Shown here piece by piece: positions 42,678 to 52,506 of a stretch of DNA of 64,000 nt (its first letter is position 1; each line of letters begins with the position of its first letter). This stretch comes from Streptomyces tsukubensis (GTDB taxonomy: Bacteria; Actinomycetota; Actinomycetes; Streptomycetales; Streptomycetaceae): assembly GCF_009296025.1 (NCBI RefSeq), contig NZ_CP045178.1:5952001-6016000 (forward strand), in the 5' to 3' direction. The notes below the pieces were generated by a model that worked only from the letters and a program-made list of their open reading frames with translations, ran no database searches and was not told the DNA's origin. The position numbers and the translations under genes were made by a program.

Positions 42678-44108
42678 TCAGGCGCGCTGCACGCCGCCCA
42701 GGTGGTGGACCCGGACCATGTTGGTGGTGCCGGGGATGCCGGGGGGCGATCCGGCGGTGATGACGACGGTGTCGCCCTCGCTCAGCCGGTTCAGCTTGAC
42801 CAGCTCGGCGTCGACCAGCTCGACCATGGCGTCGGTGTTGTCGACGTGCGGCACGGTGAAGGCCTCGACGCCCCAGCTCAGCGCGAGCTGGTTGCGGGTG
42901 GACTCCGAGGTGGTGAAGGCCAGCACCGGCTGGGCCGCGCGGTAGCGCGAGAGCCTGCGGGCGGTGTCACCCGACTCGGTGAAGGCGATCAGGGCCTTGC
43001 CGTCGAGGAAGTCGGCGATCTCGGCGGCGGCGCGGGCGACCGCTCCGCCCTGGGTGCGCGGCTTCTTGCCCGCGACCAGCGGCTGGAGCCCCTTGGACAG
43101 CAGCTCCTGCTCGGCCGCGACGACGATCTTCGACATCGTCTTGACGGTCTCGATCGGGTAGGCGCCGACGCTGGACTCGGCGGAGAGCATGACCGCGTCC
43201 GCGCCGTCCAGGATCGCGTTGGCCACGTCGGAGGCCTCGGCGCGGGTGGGGCGCGAGTTGGTGATCATCGACTCCATCATCTGGGTGGCGACGATCACCG
43301 GCTTGGCGTTGCGGCGGCAGAGCTCCACGAGGCGCTTCTGCACCATCGGGACCTTCTCCAGCGGGTACTCGACAGCCAGGTCGCCGCGGGCGACCATCAC
43401 GCTGTCGAACGCCATGACGACGCCCTCCATGTTCGCGACGGCCTGCGGCTTCTCGACCTTGGCGATGACGGGGACCCTGCGGCCCTCCTCGTCCATGATC
43501 TTGTGGACGTCCTTGACGTCGTTGGCGTCCCGTACGAACGACAGGGCGACCATGTCGCAGCCGGTCCGCAGGGCGAAGCGCAGGTCCTCGATGTCCTTCT
43601 CGGAAAGGGCGGGGACATTCACCGCGGCGCCGGGCAGGTTGATGCCCTTGTGGTCCGAGATCACCCCGCCCTCGATGACGATGGTGTGGACGCGGGGGCC
43701 GTCGACGGAGGTGACCTTCAGCTCGACGTTGCCGTCGTTGATGAGGATCGGGTCGCCCTTCTGGACGTCGCCGGGGAGCCCCTTGTAGGTCGTACCGCAG
43801 ATGGACTTGTCTCCGGGTACGTCCTCGGCGGTGATGGTGAACTCGTCACCGCGCACCAGCTCGACGGGGCCCTCGGCGAAGGTCTCCAGACGGATCTTGG
43901 GGCCCTGGAGGTCGAAGAGGACACCCACGGCACGGCCCGTGTCGGCGGCGGCCTTGCGGACGCGGTGATACCGCTCCTCGTGCTCCGGGTGGGAACCGTG
44001 GCTCATATTGAATCGGGCCACGTTCATACCGGCCTCGATCAGAGCTTTGAGTTGCTCGTACGAGTCGACGGCGGGGCCAAGCGTGCAGACGATTTTGGAA
44101 CGGCGCAT
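42678..44108 (-). CDS. pyk: Pyruvate kinase
   Basis: 476 residues, the standard length. MRRSKIVCTLGPAVDSYEQL start, NMSHGSHPEHEERY, active-site Lys in VIAKVEKPQAV, Mg/ATP motif MVARGDLAVEYPLEKVPMVQ and the C-terminal allosteric domain. Converts phosphoenolpyruvate and ADP to pyruvate and ATP. S. coelicolor has two; by position this is Pyk2 (SCO5423 by memory). ATG 44108 chosen from family alignment. Faces ackA-pta in the same direction, 113 bp downstream of ackA. Confidence 0.95.
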   Translation of the reverse strand: MRRSKIVCTLGPAVDSYEQLKALIEAGMNVARFNMSHGSHPEHEERYHRVRKAAADTGRAVGVLFDLQGPKIRLETFAEGPVELVRGDEFTITAEDVPGDKSICGTTYKGLPGDVQKGDPILINDGNVELKVTSVDGPRVHTIVIEGGVISDHKGINLPGAAVNVPALSEKDIEDLRFALRTGCDMVALSFVRDANDVKDVHKIMDEEGRRVPVIAKVEKPQAVANMEGVVMAFDSVMVARGDLAVEYPLEKVPMVQKRLVELCRRNAKPVIVATQMMESMITNSRPTRAEASDVANAILDGADAVMLSAESSVGAYPIETVKTMSKIVVAAEQELLSKGLQPLVAGKKPRTQGGAVARAAAEIADFLDGKALIAFTESGDTARRLSRYRAAQPVLAFTTSESTRNQLALSWGVEAFTVPHVDNTDAMVELVDAELVKLNRLSEGDTVVITAGSPPGIPGTTNMVRVHHLGGVQRA

Positions 44109-44221
44109 GAGGCGGATCCTATCGGTTTGTTTCGGCGCGGGATAAAGCGTCTGTCGGAATATACAAATGGGCGGGGCTGCGCTCAGGTGGTAACCGAATT
44201 CCTGCGGATTCGGCACGTTTT

Positions 44222-45478
44222 TCAGTTGTCGGCGCGGGTCGCTGAAGACGTGTCGTCCACACCGCTCACCAGGGCGTAGGTCTGGGTGGCGATCTCCAGT
44301 TCCTCGTCGGTCGGTACGACGGCGACCGCGACCCTCGCGTATTCGGGCGAGATCAGCCGGGCCCTGTCCGCGCGCACGGCGTTCAGGTCACCGTCGAGCG
44401 CGAGCCCCATTTCCTCCAGGCCCGCGATGGCGGCCTCACGCACGGGCGCCGCGTTCTCGCCGACCCCGGCGGTGAAGACCACCGCGTCCACCCGGCCGAG
44501 AACGGCCGTGTAGGCGCCGATGTACTTCTTGAGCCGGTGGATGTAGATCTCGAAGGCGAGCCGCGCGCTCTCGTCGCCCTCGCCCGTCCTGCGGATGATC
44601 TCCCGCATGTCGTTGTCGCCGCACAGGCCGAGCAGACCGCTCTTCTTGTTGAGCAGCACATCGACGTCCTCGGGGGACATCCCGGCGTTGCGGACGAGAT
44701 GGAAGACGACGGCGGGATCGATGTCACCCGAGCGCGTACCCATCACCAGCCCCTCCAGTGGCGTGAGACCCATGGAGGTGTCCACACACCTGCCGCCCCT
44801 GACCGCGGCGGCCGAGGCCCCGTTGCCGAGGTGCAGGACGATGACGTTCACGTCCTCCTCCGCTCTGCCGAGCAGCTTCGCCGCCTCCCTGGAGACGTAC
44901 GCGTGGGAGGTGCCGTGGGCGCCGTAGCGCCGGATGCGGTGCTCGTCCGCGGTGGCGATGTCCATCGCGTAGCGCGAGGCGGACTCCGGCATCGTCGTGT
45001 GGAACGCGGTGTCGAAGACGGCGACCTGCGGCAGGTCGGGGCGGAGCGACCGCGCGGTACGGATACCGGTGAGGTTGGCGGGGTTGTGCAGCGGCGCCAC
45101 CGGGATCAGCCGCTCGATCTCCCGCTCCACCGCGTCGTCGACCAGCGTCGGCCGGGAGAAGAGCTTCCCGCCGTGCACCACCCGGTGACCCACCGCGGCC
45201 AGTTCGGGGGAGTCCGTACCGAGCCCGTCGGCGCTCAGCTCCTCGGAGACCGCGTTCAGCGCCTCCTCGTGGTCGGCGATCCTGCCCTCGCGCTCCCGCT
45301 TGGCCGGCTCCGTACCGACCAGTGAGGTGTGGGACAGCGTCGAGGTCCGCTCCCCGATCCGCTCGACCAGCCCTTGCGCGAGCCGCCGGTGGTCGCGCAT
45401 GTCGAGGAGCTGGTACTTCAGCGACGACGAGCCGGAGTTGAGGACGAGGACACGGGTCGGGGCGGGGGAGTCAGGCAC
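44222..45478 (-). CDS. ackA: Acetate kinase
   Basis: 418 residues from GTG 45478 with the full family set: VLVLNSGSSSLKYQLLDM, VGHRVVHGGKLFSRP, FDTAFHTTMPESASRY, LHLGNGASAAAVRGGRCVDT and VFTAGVGENAAPVRE. Interconverts acetyl phosphate and acetate with ATP synthesis. Lies 54 bp downstream of pta in one operon. Confidence 0.96.
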   Translation of the reverse strand: MPDSPAPTRVLVLNSGSSSLKYQLLDMRDHRRLAQGLVERIGERTSTLSHTSLVGTEPAKREREGRIADHEEALNAVSEELSADGLGTDSPELAAVGHRVVHGGKLFSRPTLVDDAVEREIERLIPVAPLHNPANLTGIRTARSLRPDLPQVAVFDTAFHTTMPESASRYAMDIATADEHRIRRYGAHGTSHAYVSREAAKLLGRAEEDVNVIVLHLGNGASAAAVRGGRCVDTSMGLTPLEGLVMGTRSGDIDPAVVFHLVRNAGMSPEDVDVLLNKKSGLLGLCGDNDMREIIRRTGEGDESARLAFEIYIHRLKKYIGAYTAVLGRVDAVVFTAGVGENAAPVREAAIAGLEEMGLALDGDLNAVRADRARLISPEYARVAVAVVPTDEELEIATQTYALVSGVDDTSSATRADN

Positions 45479-45532
45479 AGCGGGTGCTCTCTGCTTCTGA
45501 TCGGGTAGCGCGGAGGCTACGGGCGGTGGGAT

Positions 45533-47608
45533 TCATTCGGCCGGTACCTGGGCCTGGATCGCGGTGATCGCGACGGTGTTGACGATGTCCTGGACCAGCG
45601 CGCCGCGCGACAGGTCGTTGACCGGCTTGCGCAGCCCCTGGAGGACGGGCCCCACGGCGACGGCGCCCGCCGAGCGCTGCACGGCCTTGTAGGTGTTGTT
45701 GCCGGTGTTGAGGTCGGGGAAGATCAGCACGCTGGCCCGCCCCGCCACCTCCGACTCGGGCATCTTGGTGGCCGCGACGGACGGCTCCACGGCAGCGTCG
45801 TACTGGATGGGCCCCTCGATGCGCAGCTCGCTCCTCGCGGCGCGCACCAGCTCGGTGGCCTCCCTGACCTTGTCGACATCGGCGCCCGAGCCCGAGGTGC
45901 CCGTGGAGTACGACAGCATCGCGATGCGCGGCTCTACGCCGAACCGCGCGGCGGTGGCCGCCGACTGCACGGCGATGTCCGCGAGCTGCGCCGCGTCGGG
46001 GTCGGGGTTGACCGCGCAGTCCGCGTAGACCAGGACCTTGTCGGCGAGGCACATGAAGAACGCGGAGGAGACCAGCTCGGCGTCCGGCTTGGTCTTGATG
46101 ATCTCGAAGGCGGGCCTGATCGTCGCCGCCGTCGAGTGCACGGAGCCCGACACCATGCCGTCGGCCAGACCCGCGCGGACCATCAGGGTGCCGAAGTAGT
46201 TGACGTCCGCCACCACGTCGTAGGCCAGCTCGACGCTCACGCCCCGGTGCGCCCGCAGCTCCGCGTACTCCTCGGCGAAGCGCTGCCGCAGCTCCGAGGT
46301 GGCGGGGTCGATGAGCTGCGCGTCCGCGAGGTCGACGCCGAGGTCCGCGGCCATCTTGCGGATCGTCTCCTCGCGGCCGAGGAGCGTCAGGTCGCACACC
46401 CCGCGGCGCAGCAGCACCTCGGCGGCGCGCAGCACCCGTTCCTCCGACCCCTCGGGCAGGACGACCCTGCGGCGGTCGGTGCGGGCCTGTTCCAGCAGCT
46501 CGTGCTCGAACATCATCGGGGTGACCCGGCCGCTGCGCGAGACCTGGATGAGGCCGAGCAGCCCCGAGGTGTCGACCCAGCGTTCGAAGAGGCCGAGAGC
46601 CGTCTCGGCCTTGCGCGGGTTGGCCGCGCTCAGCTTGCCCTCCAGGCCGAACAGCTCGCCCGCGGTGGGGAAGCTGTTGCCGGGGACCGACACCACGGGG
46701 GTGCCGGGGGCGAGGCGCTGCGCGAGGGCGAGGACCGGTGTGTTCGGCCGTTCGCCGAGGGTGAGCAGGACGCCGGCTATCGGCGGGGTGCTCGCGTTGT
46801 GCGCGGCGAGGGCTCCCACCACCAGGTCGGCGCGGTCGCCGGGGGTGACCACCAGGCAGCCCGGGGTCAGCGCGTTGAGGAAGTTCGGCAGGGTCGCGCC
46901 GCCGAAGACGAAGTCGAGAGCGTCCCGCGCGAGCCCCGAGTCGTCGCCGAGCAGTACGGTGCCGCCCAGGCTGTGGGTGATCTGGGCGACGGTCGGGGCG
47001 GACAGGGCGGCGTCGTCGGGCAGGACGTAGCAGGGGACGGGCATCCCCGCGGTGAGCCGGTCCTCGATCTCGTCGCGGTCGTCGGGCGCCACCCGGTTGA
47101 CGACCACGGCCAGTACGTCGCAGCCGAGCTGGGTGTAGGCGCGGTGCGCGTTACGGGTCTCCGAGCGCACCGACTCCGCGGGCTGGTCCCTGCCACCCAC
47201 CACGGCGAGGACGGAGGCACCGAACTCGTTGGCGAGCCTGGCGTTGAGCGAGAGCTCGTCGGGGAGCTGGGTGGCGGCGAAGTCGCTGCCCAGTACGAGG
47301 ACCACCTCGTACGCGTCCGCGACCTCCCTGAACCGGTCGACGAGCCGGGAGACCAGCTCGTCCGTGCCCTGCTCCGCCTGGAGGGTGGAGGCCTCGTGGT
47401 AGTCCATGCCGTAGACGGAGCGGGGGTCCTGGGAGAGGCGGTAGCGGGCCCGCAGCAGTTCGTAGAGCCGGTCGGGCCCGTCGTGCACGAGTGGTCGGAA
47501 GACGCCGACCCGGTCGACCTGGCGGGTCAGCAGCTCCATGACCCCCAGCTCCACCACCTGCCGGCCGTCGCCCCGGTCGATCCCGGTCACGTACACACTG
47601 CGCGTCAC
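45533..47608 (-). CDS. pta: Phosphate acetyltransferase, long form
   Basis: 691 residues. N-terminal P-loop-like AAA_26 domain, a DRTGG domain near 220-330, and the C-terminal catalytic PTA domain (VVLPEGSEERVLRAAEVLLR; ELRIEGPIQYDAAVEPSVAA; GRASVLIFPDLNTGNNTYKA). Transfers acetyl from acetyl-CoA to phosphate. GTG 47608 follows AGGAG by 7 nt; the frame extends to 47641 without a better site. Confidence 0.93.
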   Translation of the reverse strand: MTRSVYVTGIDRGDGRQVVELGVMELLTRQVDRVGVFRPLVHDGPDRLYELLRARYRLSQDPRSVYGMDYHEASTLQAEQGTDELVSRLVDRFREVADAYEVVLVLGSDFAATQLPDELSLNARLANEFGASVLAVVGGRDQPAESVRSETRNAHRAYTQLGCDVLAVVVNRVAPDDRDEIEDRLTAGMPVPCYVLPDDAALSAPTVAQITHSLGGTVLLGDDSGLARDALDFVFGGATLPNFLNALTPGCLVVTPGDRADLVVGALAAHNASTPPIAGVLLTLGERPNTPVLALAQRLAPGTPVVSVPGNSFPTAGELFGLEGKLSAANPRKAETALGLFERWVDTSGLLGLIQVSRSGRVTPMMFEHELLEQARTDRRRVVLPEGSEERVLRAAEVLLRRGVCDLTLLGREETIRKMAADLGVDLADAQLIDPATSELRQRFAEEYAELRAHRGVSVELAYDVVADVNYFGTLMVRAGLADGMVSGSVHSTAATIRPAFEIIKTKPDAELVSSAFFMCLADKVLVYADCAVNPDPDAAQLADIAVQSAATAARFGVEPRIAMLSYSTGTSGSGADVDKVREATELVRAARSELRIEGPIQYDAAVEPSVAATKMPESEVAGRASVLIFPDLNTGNNTYKAVQRSAGAVAVGPVLQGLRKPVNDLSRGALVQDIVNTVAITAIQAQVPAE

Positions 47609-47964
47609 GCGGACACTCCTGTTCCTTCGCTCGCTCGTCACCCGGTGTGCCGCTGCCGGCCCGATGTCGGCCTGGTACGCCTGGTTGCCTATGACTGGTT
47701 GCCTACGGTGCGAATATCACACCGGAACAGTCAAAAAATAGCCGATCTGATGGGCTCCGCCCTCTTGACAATACCTGTGGCGGTGGATAAAGCGCCCGTC
47801 AGTGTGGAATCGGTGTGAGACCAGTGTGGGAGGGGAGGCGTCCTGGTGCGAGGCCCCCTGCGGGCGGGCCCGGTCGGCCTCACGCGCCCGTCCGGCGCGG
47901 ACCGTGAAAGAATCTCAACCTTGGCTCACGCGTACCACCGGAAGCGAGCAGGAGACTCAGCACG
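47609..47964. promoter_or_regulatory. Divergent pta/pfkA promoter region
   Basis: 356 bases between two starts, AT-richer than neighbours. TTGACA at 47765-47770 with TAAAGC 17 nt later (47788-47793) is a plausible housekeeping promoter reading toward pfkA, leaving a leader of about 160 nt. Dyads such as CCTATGACTGGTTGCCTA-like repeats near 47690 are weak. Confidence 0.5.
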
Positions 47965-48990
47965 ATGCGTATCGGAATTCTCACCGCAGGTGGCGACTGT
48001 CCTGGCCTGAACGCAGTGATCCGGTCGGTCGTGCACCGAGCCGTCACGCACTACGGGGACGAGGTGATCGGCTTCGAGGACGGGTACAAGGGTCTGCTCG
48101 ACCATCACTACCGCCCCCTCGACCTGGACGCGGTCAGCGGCATCCTGGCCCGCGGCGGAACCATCCTCGGCTCCGCCCGCCTGGAGCGCGGCCGTCTCGC
48201 GGAGGCGTGCGCCAACGCCCCCGAGCTGGCCCGTGAACTCGGCATCGACGTGCTCATCCCGATCGGCGGCGAGGGCACGCTCACCGCGGCCCGGATGCTC
48301 TCCGACTCGGGGATGCAGGTCGTCGGCGTACCGAAGACCATCGACAACGACATCTCCGCCACCGACCGCACCTTCGGCTTCGACACCGCGGTCGGCGTCG
48401 CGACCGAGGCGATCGACCGCCTCAAGACCACCGCCGAGTCCCACCAGCGCGTCATGGTCGTCGAGGTCATGGGCCGGCACGCGGGCTGGATCGCGCTGGA
48501 GTCCGGCATGGCGGGCGGCGCCCACGGCATCTGCCTGCCCGAGCGCCCCTTCGACCCGGCGGACCTGGTCAAGATGGTCGAGGAGCGGTTCTCGCGCGGC
48601 AAGAAGTTCGCCGTGATCTGCGTCGCCGAGGGGGCCCATCCGGCCCCCGGCTCCATGGACTACGGCAAGGGCGAGATCGACCAGTTCGGCCACGAACGCT
48701 TCCTCGGCATCGGCACGGCCCTCGCCTACGAGCTGGAGACCCGTCTCGGCAAGGAGGCCAGGCCCGTCATCCTCGGTCACGTCCAGCGCGGCGGCACCCC
48801 CACGGCCTACGACAGGGTGCTCGCCACCCGCTTCGGCTGGTACGCGGTGGAGGCGGCACACCGAGGCGACTTCGGCCGGATGACCTCACTGCGCGGCACG
48901 GACGTCGTCATGGTCCCGCTCGCGGAGGCGGTCACCGAGCTGAAGCGGGTACCGAAGGACCGGATGGACGAGGCGGAGTCGGTGTTCTAG
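47965..48990 (+). CDS. pfkA: ATP-dependent 6-phosphofructokinase
   Basis: 341 residues. GILTAGGDCPGLNAVIRSVV nucleotide site, IPIGGEGTL (Gly at the position that marks ATP rather than pyrophosphate use), KTIDNDISATDRTFGFDTA, EVMGRHAGWIALESGMA and HVQRGGTPTAYDRVLATRFG. Commits fructose 6-phosphate to glycolysis. By position it is the PfkA2 (SCO5426) that I recall as the main isozyme whose loss raises pentose phosphate flux and pigment yield. Confidence 0.95.
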   Translation: MRIGILTAGGDCPGLNAVIRSVVHRAVTHYGDEVIGFEDGYKGLLDHHYRPLDLDAVSGILARGGTILGSARLERGRLAEACANAPELARELGIDVLIPIGGEGTLTAARMLSDSGMQVVGVPKTIDNDISATDRTFGFDTAVGVATEAIDRLKTTAESHQRVMVVEVMGRHAGWIALESGMAGGAHGICLPERPFDPADLVKMVEERFSRGKKFAVICVAEGAHPAPGSMDYGKGEIDQFGHERFLGIGTALAYELETRLGKEARPVILGHVQRGGTPTAYDRVLATRFGWYAVEAAHRGDFGRMTSLRGTDVVMVPLAEAVTELKRVPKDRMDEAESVF

Positions 48991-49100
48991 GGAGGCTCGG
49001 GGGCCCTGAAGGGTTGCCTGCGTACCGCCTTCCGCTTTCCCTTCCGGCAGGGCGTCATCGGCGGGGCACCGTGGAACCCGGTGGAGAAGCCCGCGAGGGT

Positions 49101-49138
49101 GGTCCCCCCATCCGTGTGTGGATGGGGATGGGGAGACC
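49101..49138. terminator. Hairpin between pfkA and the methyltransferase gene
   Basis: CCCCATCC (49106-49113) and GGATGGGG (49120-49127) with a GTGTGT loop, embedded in a larger GGTC/GACC-flanked structure, between convergent genes. Confidence 0.55.
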
Positions 49139-49168
49139 ATCGCGCCGCGGAACCCCGGCGGCGGAGGG

Positions 49169-50218
49169 TCAGGCGGGTACGGCCTCAAGGACCGAGACCA
49201 GGGACGCCGAGGACGAGGTGGTTTCGAGCTTCAGGCCCGCTCGCCGGAAGAGGTTCTCGAACTCCGCGAGGCTGCGTTCCCGGCCGGTGGACAGCGTCAT
49301 CATGTTCAGGTCCATCAGCGGGGGCAGGCCCGGTGTGCCCGTCTCGTCGACGATGAGTTCCGCCACCAGCACGCGTCCGCCGGGGGTGAGCGCGTCGCGG
49401 CAGTTCCGCAGTATGCGTACGCCGGAGTCGTCGTCCCAGTCGTGGAGGACGAACTTCAGCAGGTGTACGTCCGCCGTCGGGACGCTCTCGAAGAAGTCGC
49501 CGCCGACGAAAGTGAACCGGTCGGCCACGCCCAGTCGTTCGGCCGACGCCTCCGCGTCCGCGCCCACGTGCGGCAGGTCCAGCACCAGGCCGGTCAGCTC
49601 GGGATCGCGCAGCATGAGGGTGTGGATGAAGTTGCCCCCGGCGCCCCCGACGTCCACGGCCGTCCTGGCGCCCTTCAGGTCGATGACGTCGGCCAGTTGC
49701 CTGGCCAGGCCGTGGGTCATCGCGGCCATGGCGGCGGTGAAGACGCCCGCCTCGTGCGGCTGGCCGGTGAGCCAGTCGAAGAACGGCGCGCCGAGCGTCG
49801 CCTCGGCCTGGGGAGTGCCGGTGCGTATCGCCTCGGCCAGGTTCCCCCACGGCACCCAGTGGGAAGCCGTCCCGCCGTACAGCGCCAGGTCGCGGAGTGA
49901 GTCCGGCTGATCGGTGCGCAGGGTCCGCAGCAGCGGCGTGGCGGTGAACCGTTCACCGTCCTCGCACTCCGCCAGGCCCAGCGAGGCGCAGGCGCGCAGG
50001 AACCTGAACGTCGCCTGTGGGGCGAGCGATTCGGCGGCGGCCACCTCCGCGGGGGTGGCTCCGTCCGGGTGCAGGTGGTCGGCGAGACGCAACTCCGCCG
50101 CTGTGCGTACTACTTGGGTGACCCAGTAGCCCGTGATCATTTGCAGCATGCGGCCCGTGTCCCCCGCTGCCGGCTCGACTGCGCCTGCGGGGACGAGGGG
50201 GTGTTCGAAAAGTGCCAT
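49169..50218 (-). CDS. SAM-dependent O-methyltransferase (family 2)
   Basis: 349 residues. N-terminal dimerisation helices (GRMLQMITGYWVTQVVRTAA) then the methyltransferase fold with AVDVGGAGGNFIHTLMLRDP, FFESVPTADVHLLKFVLHDW and the catalytic His in LHDWDDDSGVRIL. This group methylates hydroxyls on secondary metabolites (DnrK/TcmN-like). No other biosynthetic genes flank it, so the substrate is unknown and the gene looks like an insertion between pfkA and the sugar importer. Confidence 0.9.
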   Translation of the reverse strand: MALFEHPLVPAGAVEPAAGDTGRMLQMITGYWVTQVVRTAAELRLADHLHPDGATPAEVAAAESLAPQATFRFLRACASLGLAECEDGERFTATPLLRTLRTDQPDSLRDLALYGGTASHWVPWGNLAEAIRTGTPQAEATLGAPFFDWLTGQPHEAGVFTAAMAAMTHGLARQLADVIDLKGARTAVDVGGAGGNFIHTLMLRDPELTGLVLDLPHVGADAEASAERLGVADRFTFVGGDFFESVPTADVHLLKFVLHDWDDDSGVRILRNCRDALTPGGRVLVAELIVDETGTPGLPPLMDLNMMTLSTGRERSLAEFENLFRRAGLKLETTSSSASLVSVLEAVPA

Positions 50219-50394
50219 GGTCTACCTCATGTGAATGTTTACGGCCGCTAGCCGCTCCCCCGTGCGTGCGGTACGGCGTGACGAGCGCAGCGTAACTCCG
50301 GTGAGGTAGAAGGGGTTAGTGGTTCCGTGTGGTGCGCGTGGTGCGCGTGGTTGCGGTCGGGCGGCGGGTCGGGTGCCCATATCGCAAGGACCCC

Positions 50395-51333
50395 TTACCC
50401 CTTCACCGCGCCCCCCAGCGCGAAGCCGCCGCCGAGCCTGCGGGCGATCAGTACGTAGAGCAGGATCACCGGCGTCGAGTACAGCAGTGAGAACGCCGCG
50501 AGCTGTCCGTACACCACCTGGCCGTAGTTGCCGAAGAAGGTGAAGATGCTCACCGAGGCGGGTAGTTGGTCCGGGCTGAGCAGCAGCATGAACGGGACGA
50601 AGAAGTTGCCCCACATCATGATGAAGCTGTAGATCGTCACCACCGTCACGCCGGGGCCCATCAGTGGCAGCACCACCCGCGCCAGCGTCTGGAGCGTCGA
50701 CGCGCCGTCCGTCCGGGCGGCCTCCTCCAGGACCAGCGGTACACCGTCCATGAAGTTCTTCATCAGCCAGATGGCGAAGGGAAGTTGTGACGTGGCCAGG
50801 AACAGTGCCGTGCCGTACACCGTGTCGATCAGGTCGACCTGTACGAAGAGCCCGTAGACCGGGACCATGATGGCCGTGATCGGCAGCGAGGTCGTGAAGA
50901 GGATCGTCAGCAGGTACGGGCGGGTGAACCGGGTCCTGTAGCGGGAGAGCGGGTAGGCCGCGAGTACCGCGCACACCACCGTCAGCAGCGTCGCGCCGCC
51001 GCACAGCAGTAGGCTGTTGAGCATCGGCGTGAAGGTGATCTCGTCGGTGAGTACGGCGGAGAAGTTGTCCAGCGTCGGTGCGCCCGGCAGCCGCACCCGC
51101 AGGTCCGCGTCCTTCTCCACCGACGAAAGCACCAGCCACAGCAGCGGCAGTACGAAGGCGGCCGTCGCGACCAGCAGCGCCACGTTGGCGGTCAGCCGTT
51201 CCCGGGTCCCGCGCCGCACGGGACGGCCGAACATCCTTCTACCGACCGGCCGTTCGCGAGCCCTGGTCGCCGTGGGACCCGTCCCACGGCGCTGCGCGCC
51301 CCTGTCCTCGGGGAGGGAGTGCTGCGGAATCAT
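50395..51333 (-). CDS. Sugar ABC transporter permease (MalG-type)
   Basis: 312 residues. Six membrane segments after a basic N-terminus; the EAA loop is EEAARTDGASTLQTLARVVL followed by the LMGPGVTVVTIYSF segment. Pairs with the MalF-type permease gene immediately upstream (2-nt gap) and the binding protein. No ATPase gene is present; Streptomyces importers of this class commonly share the ATPase MsiK. Confidence 0.92.
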   Translation of the reverse strand: MIPQHSLPEDRGAQRRGTGPTATRARERPVGRRMFGRPVRRGTRERLTANVALLVATAAFVLPLLWLVLSSVEKDADLRVRLPGAPTLDNFSAVLTDEITFTPMLNSLLLCGGATLLTVVCAVLAAYPLSRYRTRFTRPYLLTILFTTSLPITAIMVPVYGLFVQVDLIDTVYGTALFLATSQLPFAIWLMKNFMDGVPLVLEEAARTDGASTLQTLARVVLPLMGPGVTVVTIYSFIMMWGNFFVPFMLLLSPDQLPASVSIFTFFGNYGQVVYGQLAAFSLLYSTPVILLYVLIARRLGGGFALGGAVKG

Positions 51334-51335
51334 CG

Positions 51336-52328
51336 TCAGACCTCGGCCTTCGCCAGACGCAGATAGACCACGGAGAACAGCGCGCCCACGATGAGCAGCA
51401 GCAGCGCCACGGCGGTGCCGTAGCCGATGAGGCTCTTGTTGAACGCCTCGTCGTACATGAAGACGGGCAGCGTCGTGGACCTCCCGCCCGGCCCACCCCG
51501 CGTCATCGCCCAGATCAGCCCGAAGACGGAGAGCGTCTGGAGGGTGTTCAGCATCAGGTTGGTGCCGATGGAACGGCTGATCATCGGCAGCGTCACGTAC
51601 CAGAGCCGCCGTGGACCGCTCGCCCCGTCGACCTCCGCCGCCTCGGTGATCTCCTTCGGGATCTCGGAGAGCGCGGCCGAGTAGATCAGCATCGAGAACG
51701 CCGTGCCGCGCCAGACGTTGGCGAACGACACCGCAAGGATCGGCAGGGTGAACAGCCAGTTCTGGGAGGGCAGATGGAGCCAGTCCAGGATGGCGTTGAG
51801 GGTCCCCTCGCGGCGGAAGAACGCGTACAGCAGGAAGGCCGCGACGATCTCCGGCAGCACCCAGGCCGCGATGACGACCGCACCTGTGAGGGTCCTTACC
51901 GGCTTCGACGCCCGCCGCATCAGCCCCGCCAACGCCAGCCCCAGCGTGTTCTGACCGACGATCGAGGAGAGGACGGTGAAGACCAGCGTGAGCCGGACCG
52001 CGTCACGGAAGTTCGCGTCCCCGAACGCCTTGCGGAAGTTGGCGAAGCCCACGAAGTCCGCCTGCGAGGAGCCCGTGAGCTGCATGTTGGTGAAGGCGAT
52101 CCAGACGCAGTAGCCGATGGGGCCAGCCAGGAAGAGCAGCAGGAGGAGGGTGGCGGGTGCGATCGGCAGCCAGCGGGCGGTGCGCACGAGTGGGCCCCCG
52201 CGGGGGCCGCCCGCGCCGGGACCGCGCCTCCGCCCGGCCCGCGTGGTCGGCAGGGCCTGTGGGGTCGGTGAGGTCGGCGGAGTCTGTGGGGTCGGTGAGG
52301 TCGGTGGATCTGCTGCGGGGTGTGGCAC
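51336..52328 (-). CDS. Sugar ABC transporter permease (MalF-type)
   Basis: 330 residues. Cytoplasmic N-terminus contains a duplicated nonapeptide like PPTSPTPQT, encoded by a 27-bp tandem repeat near 52258-52311, then six membrane segments and the EAA loop TEAAEVDGASGPRRLWYVTL. Second gene of the importer operon. Confidence 0.92.
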   Translation of the reverse strand: MPHPAADPPTSPTPQTPPTSPTPQALPTTRAGRRRGPGAGGPRGGPLVRTARWLPIAPATLLLLLFLAGPIGYCVWIAFTNMQLTGSSQADFVGFANFRKAFGDANFRDAVRLTLVFTVLSSIVGQNTLGLALAGLMRRASKPVRTLTGAVVIAAWVLPEIVAAFLLYAFFRREGTLNAILDWLHLPSQNWLFTLPILAVSFANVWRGTAFSMLIYSAALSEIPKEITEAAEVDGASGPRRLWYVTLPMISRSIGTNLMLNTLQTLSVFGLIWAMTRGGPGGRSTTLPVFMYDEAFNKSLIGYGTAVALLLLIVGALFSVVYLRLAKAEV

Positions 52329-52506
52329 GGGTGTCCCCCTTGTGTTCCCTCGTCTCGTCCGGCGCGAACGCCCGCGCCCAGGCCTGCGGCGGGGTGCGGC
52401 GACGTGGCGCGGCCACGTGGTGCGGCCACGTTCCGGCCGCGGGGAAGGCGTCCGCCTCTGCCGTACGGAAGGCGTCCGCCCCGCCGTGCGGCTGCGGAGC
52501 CCGCGG

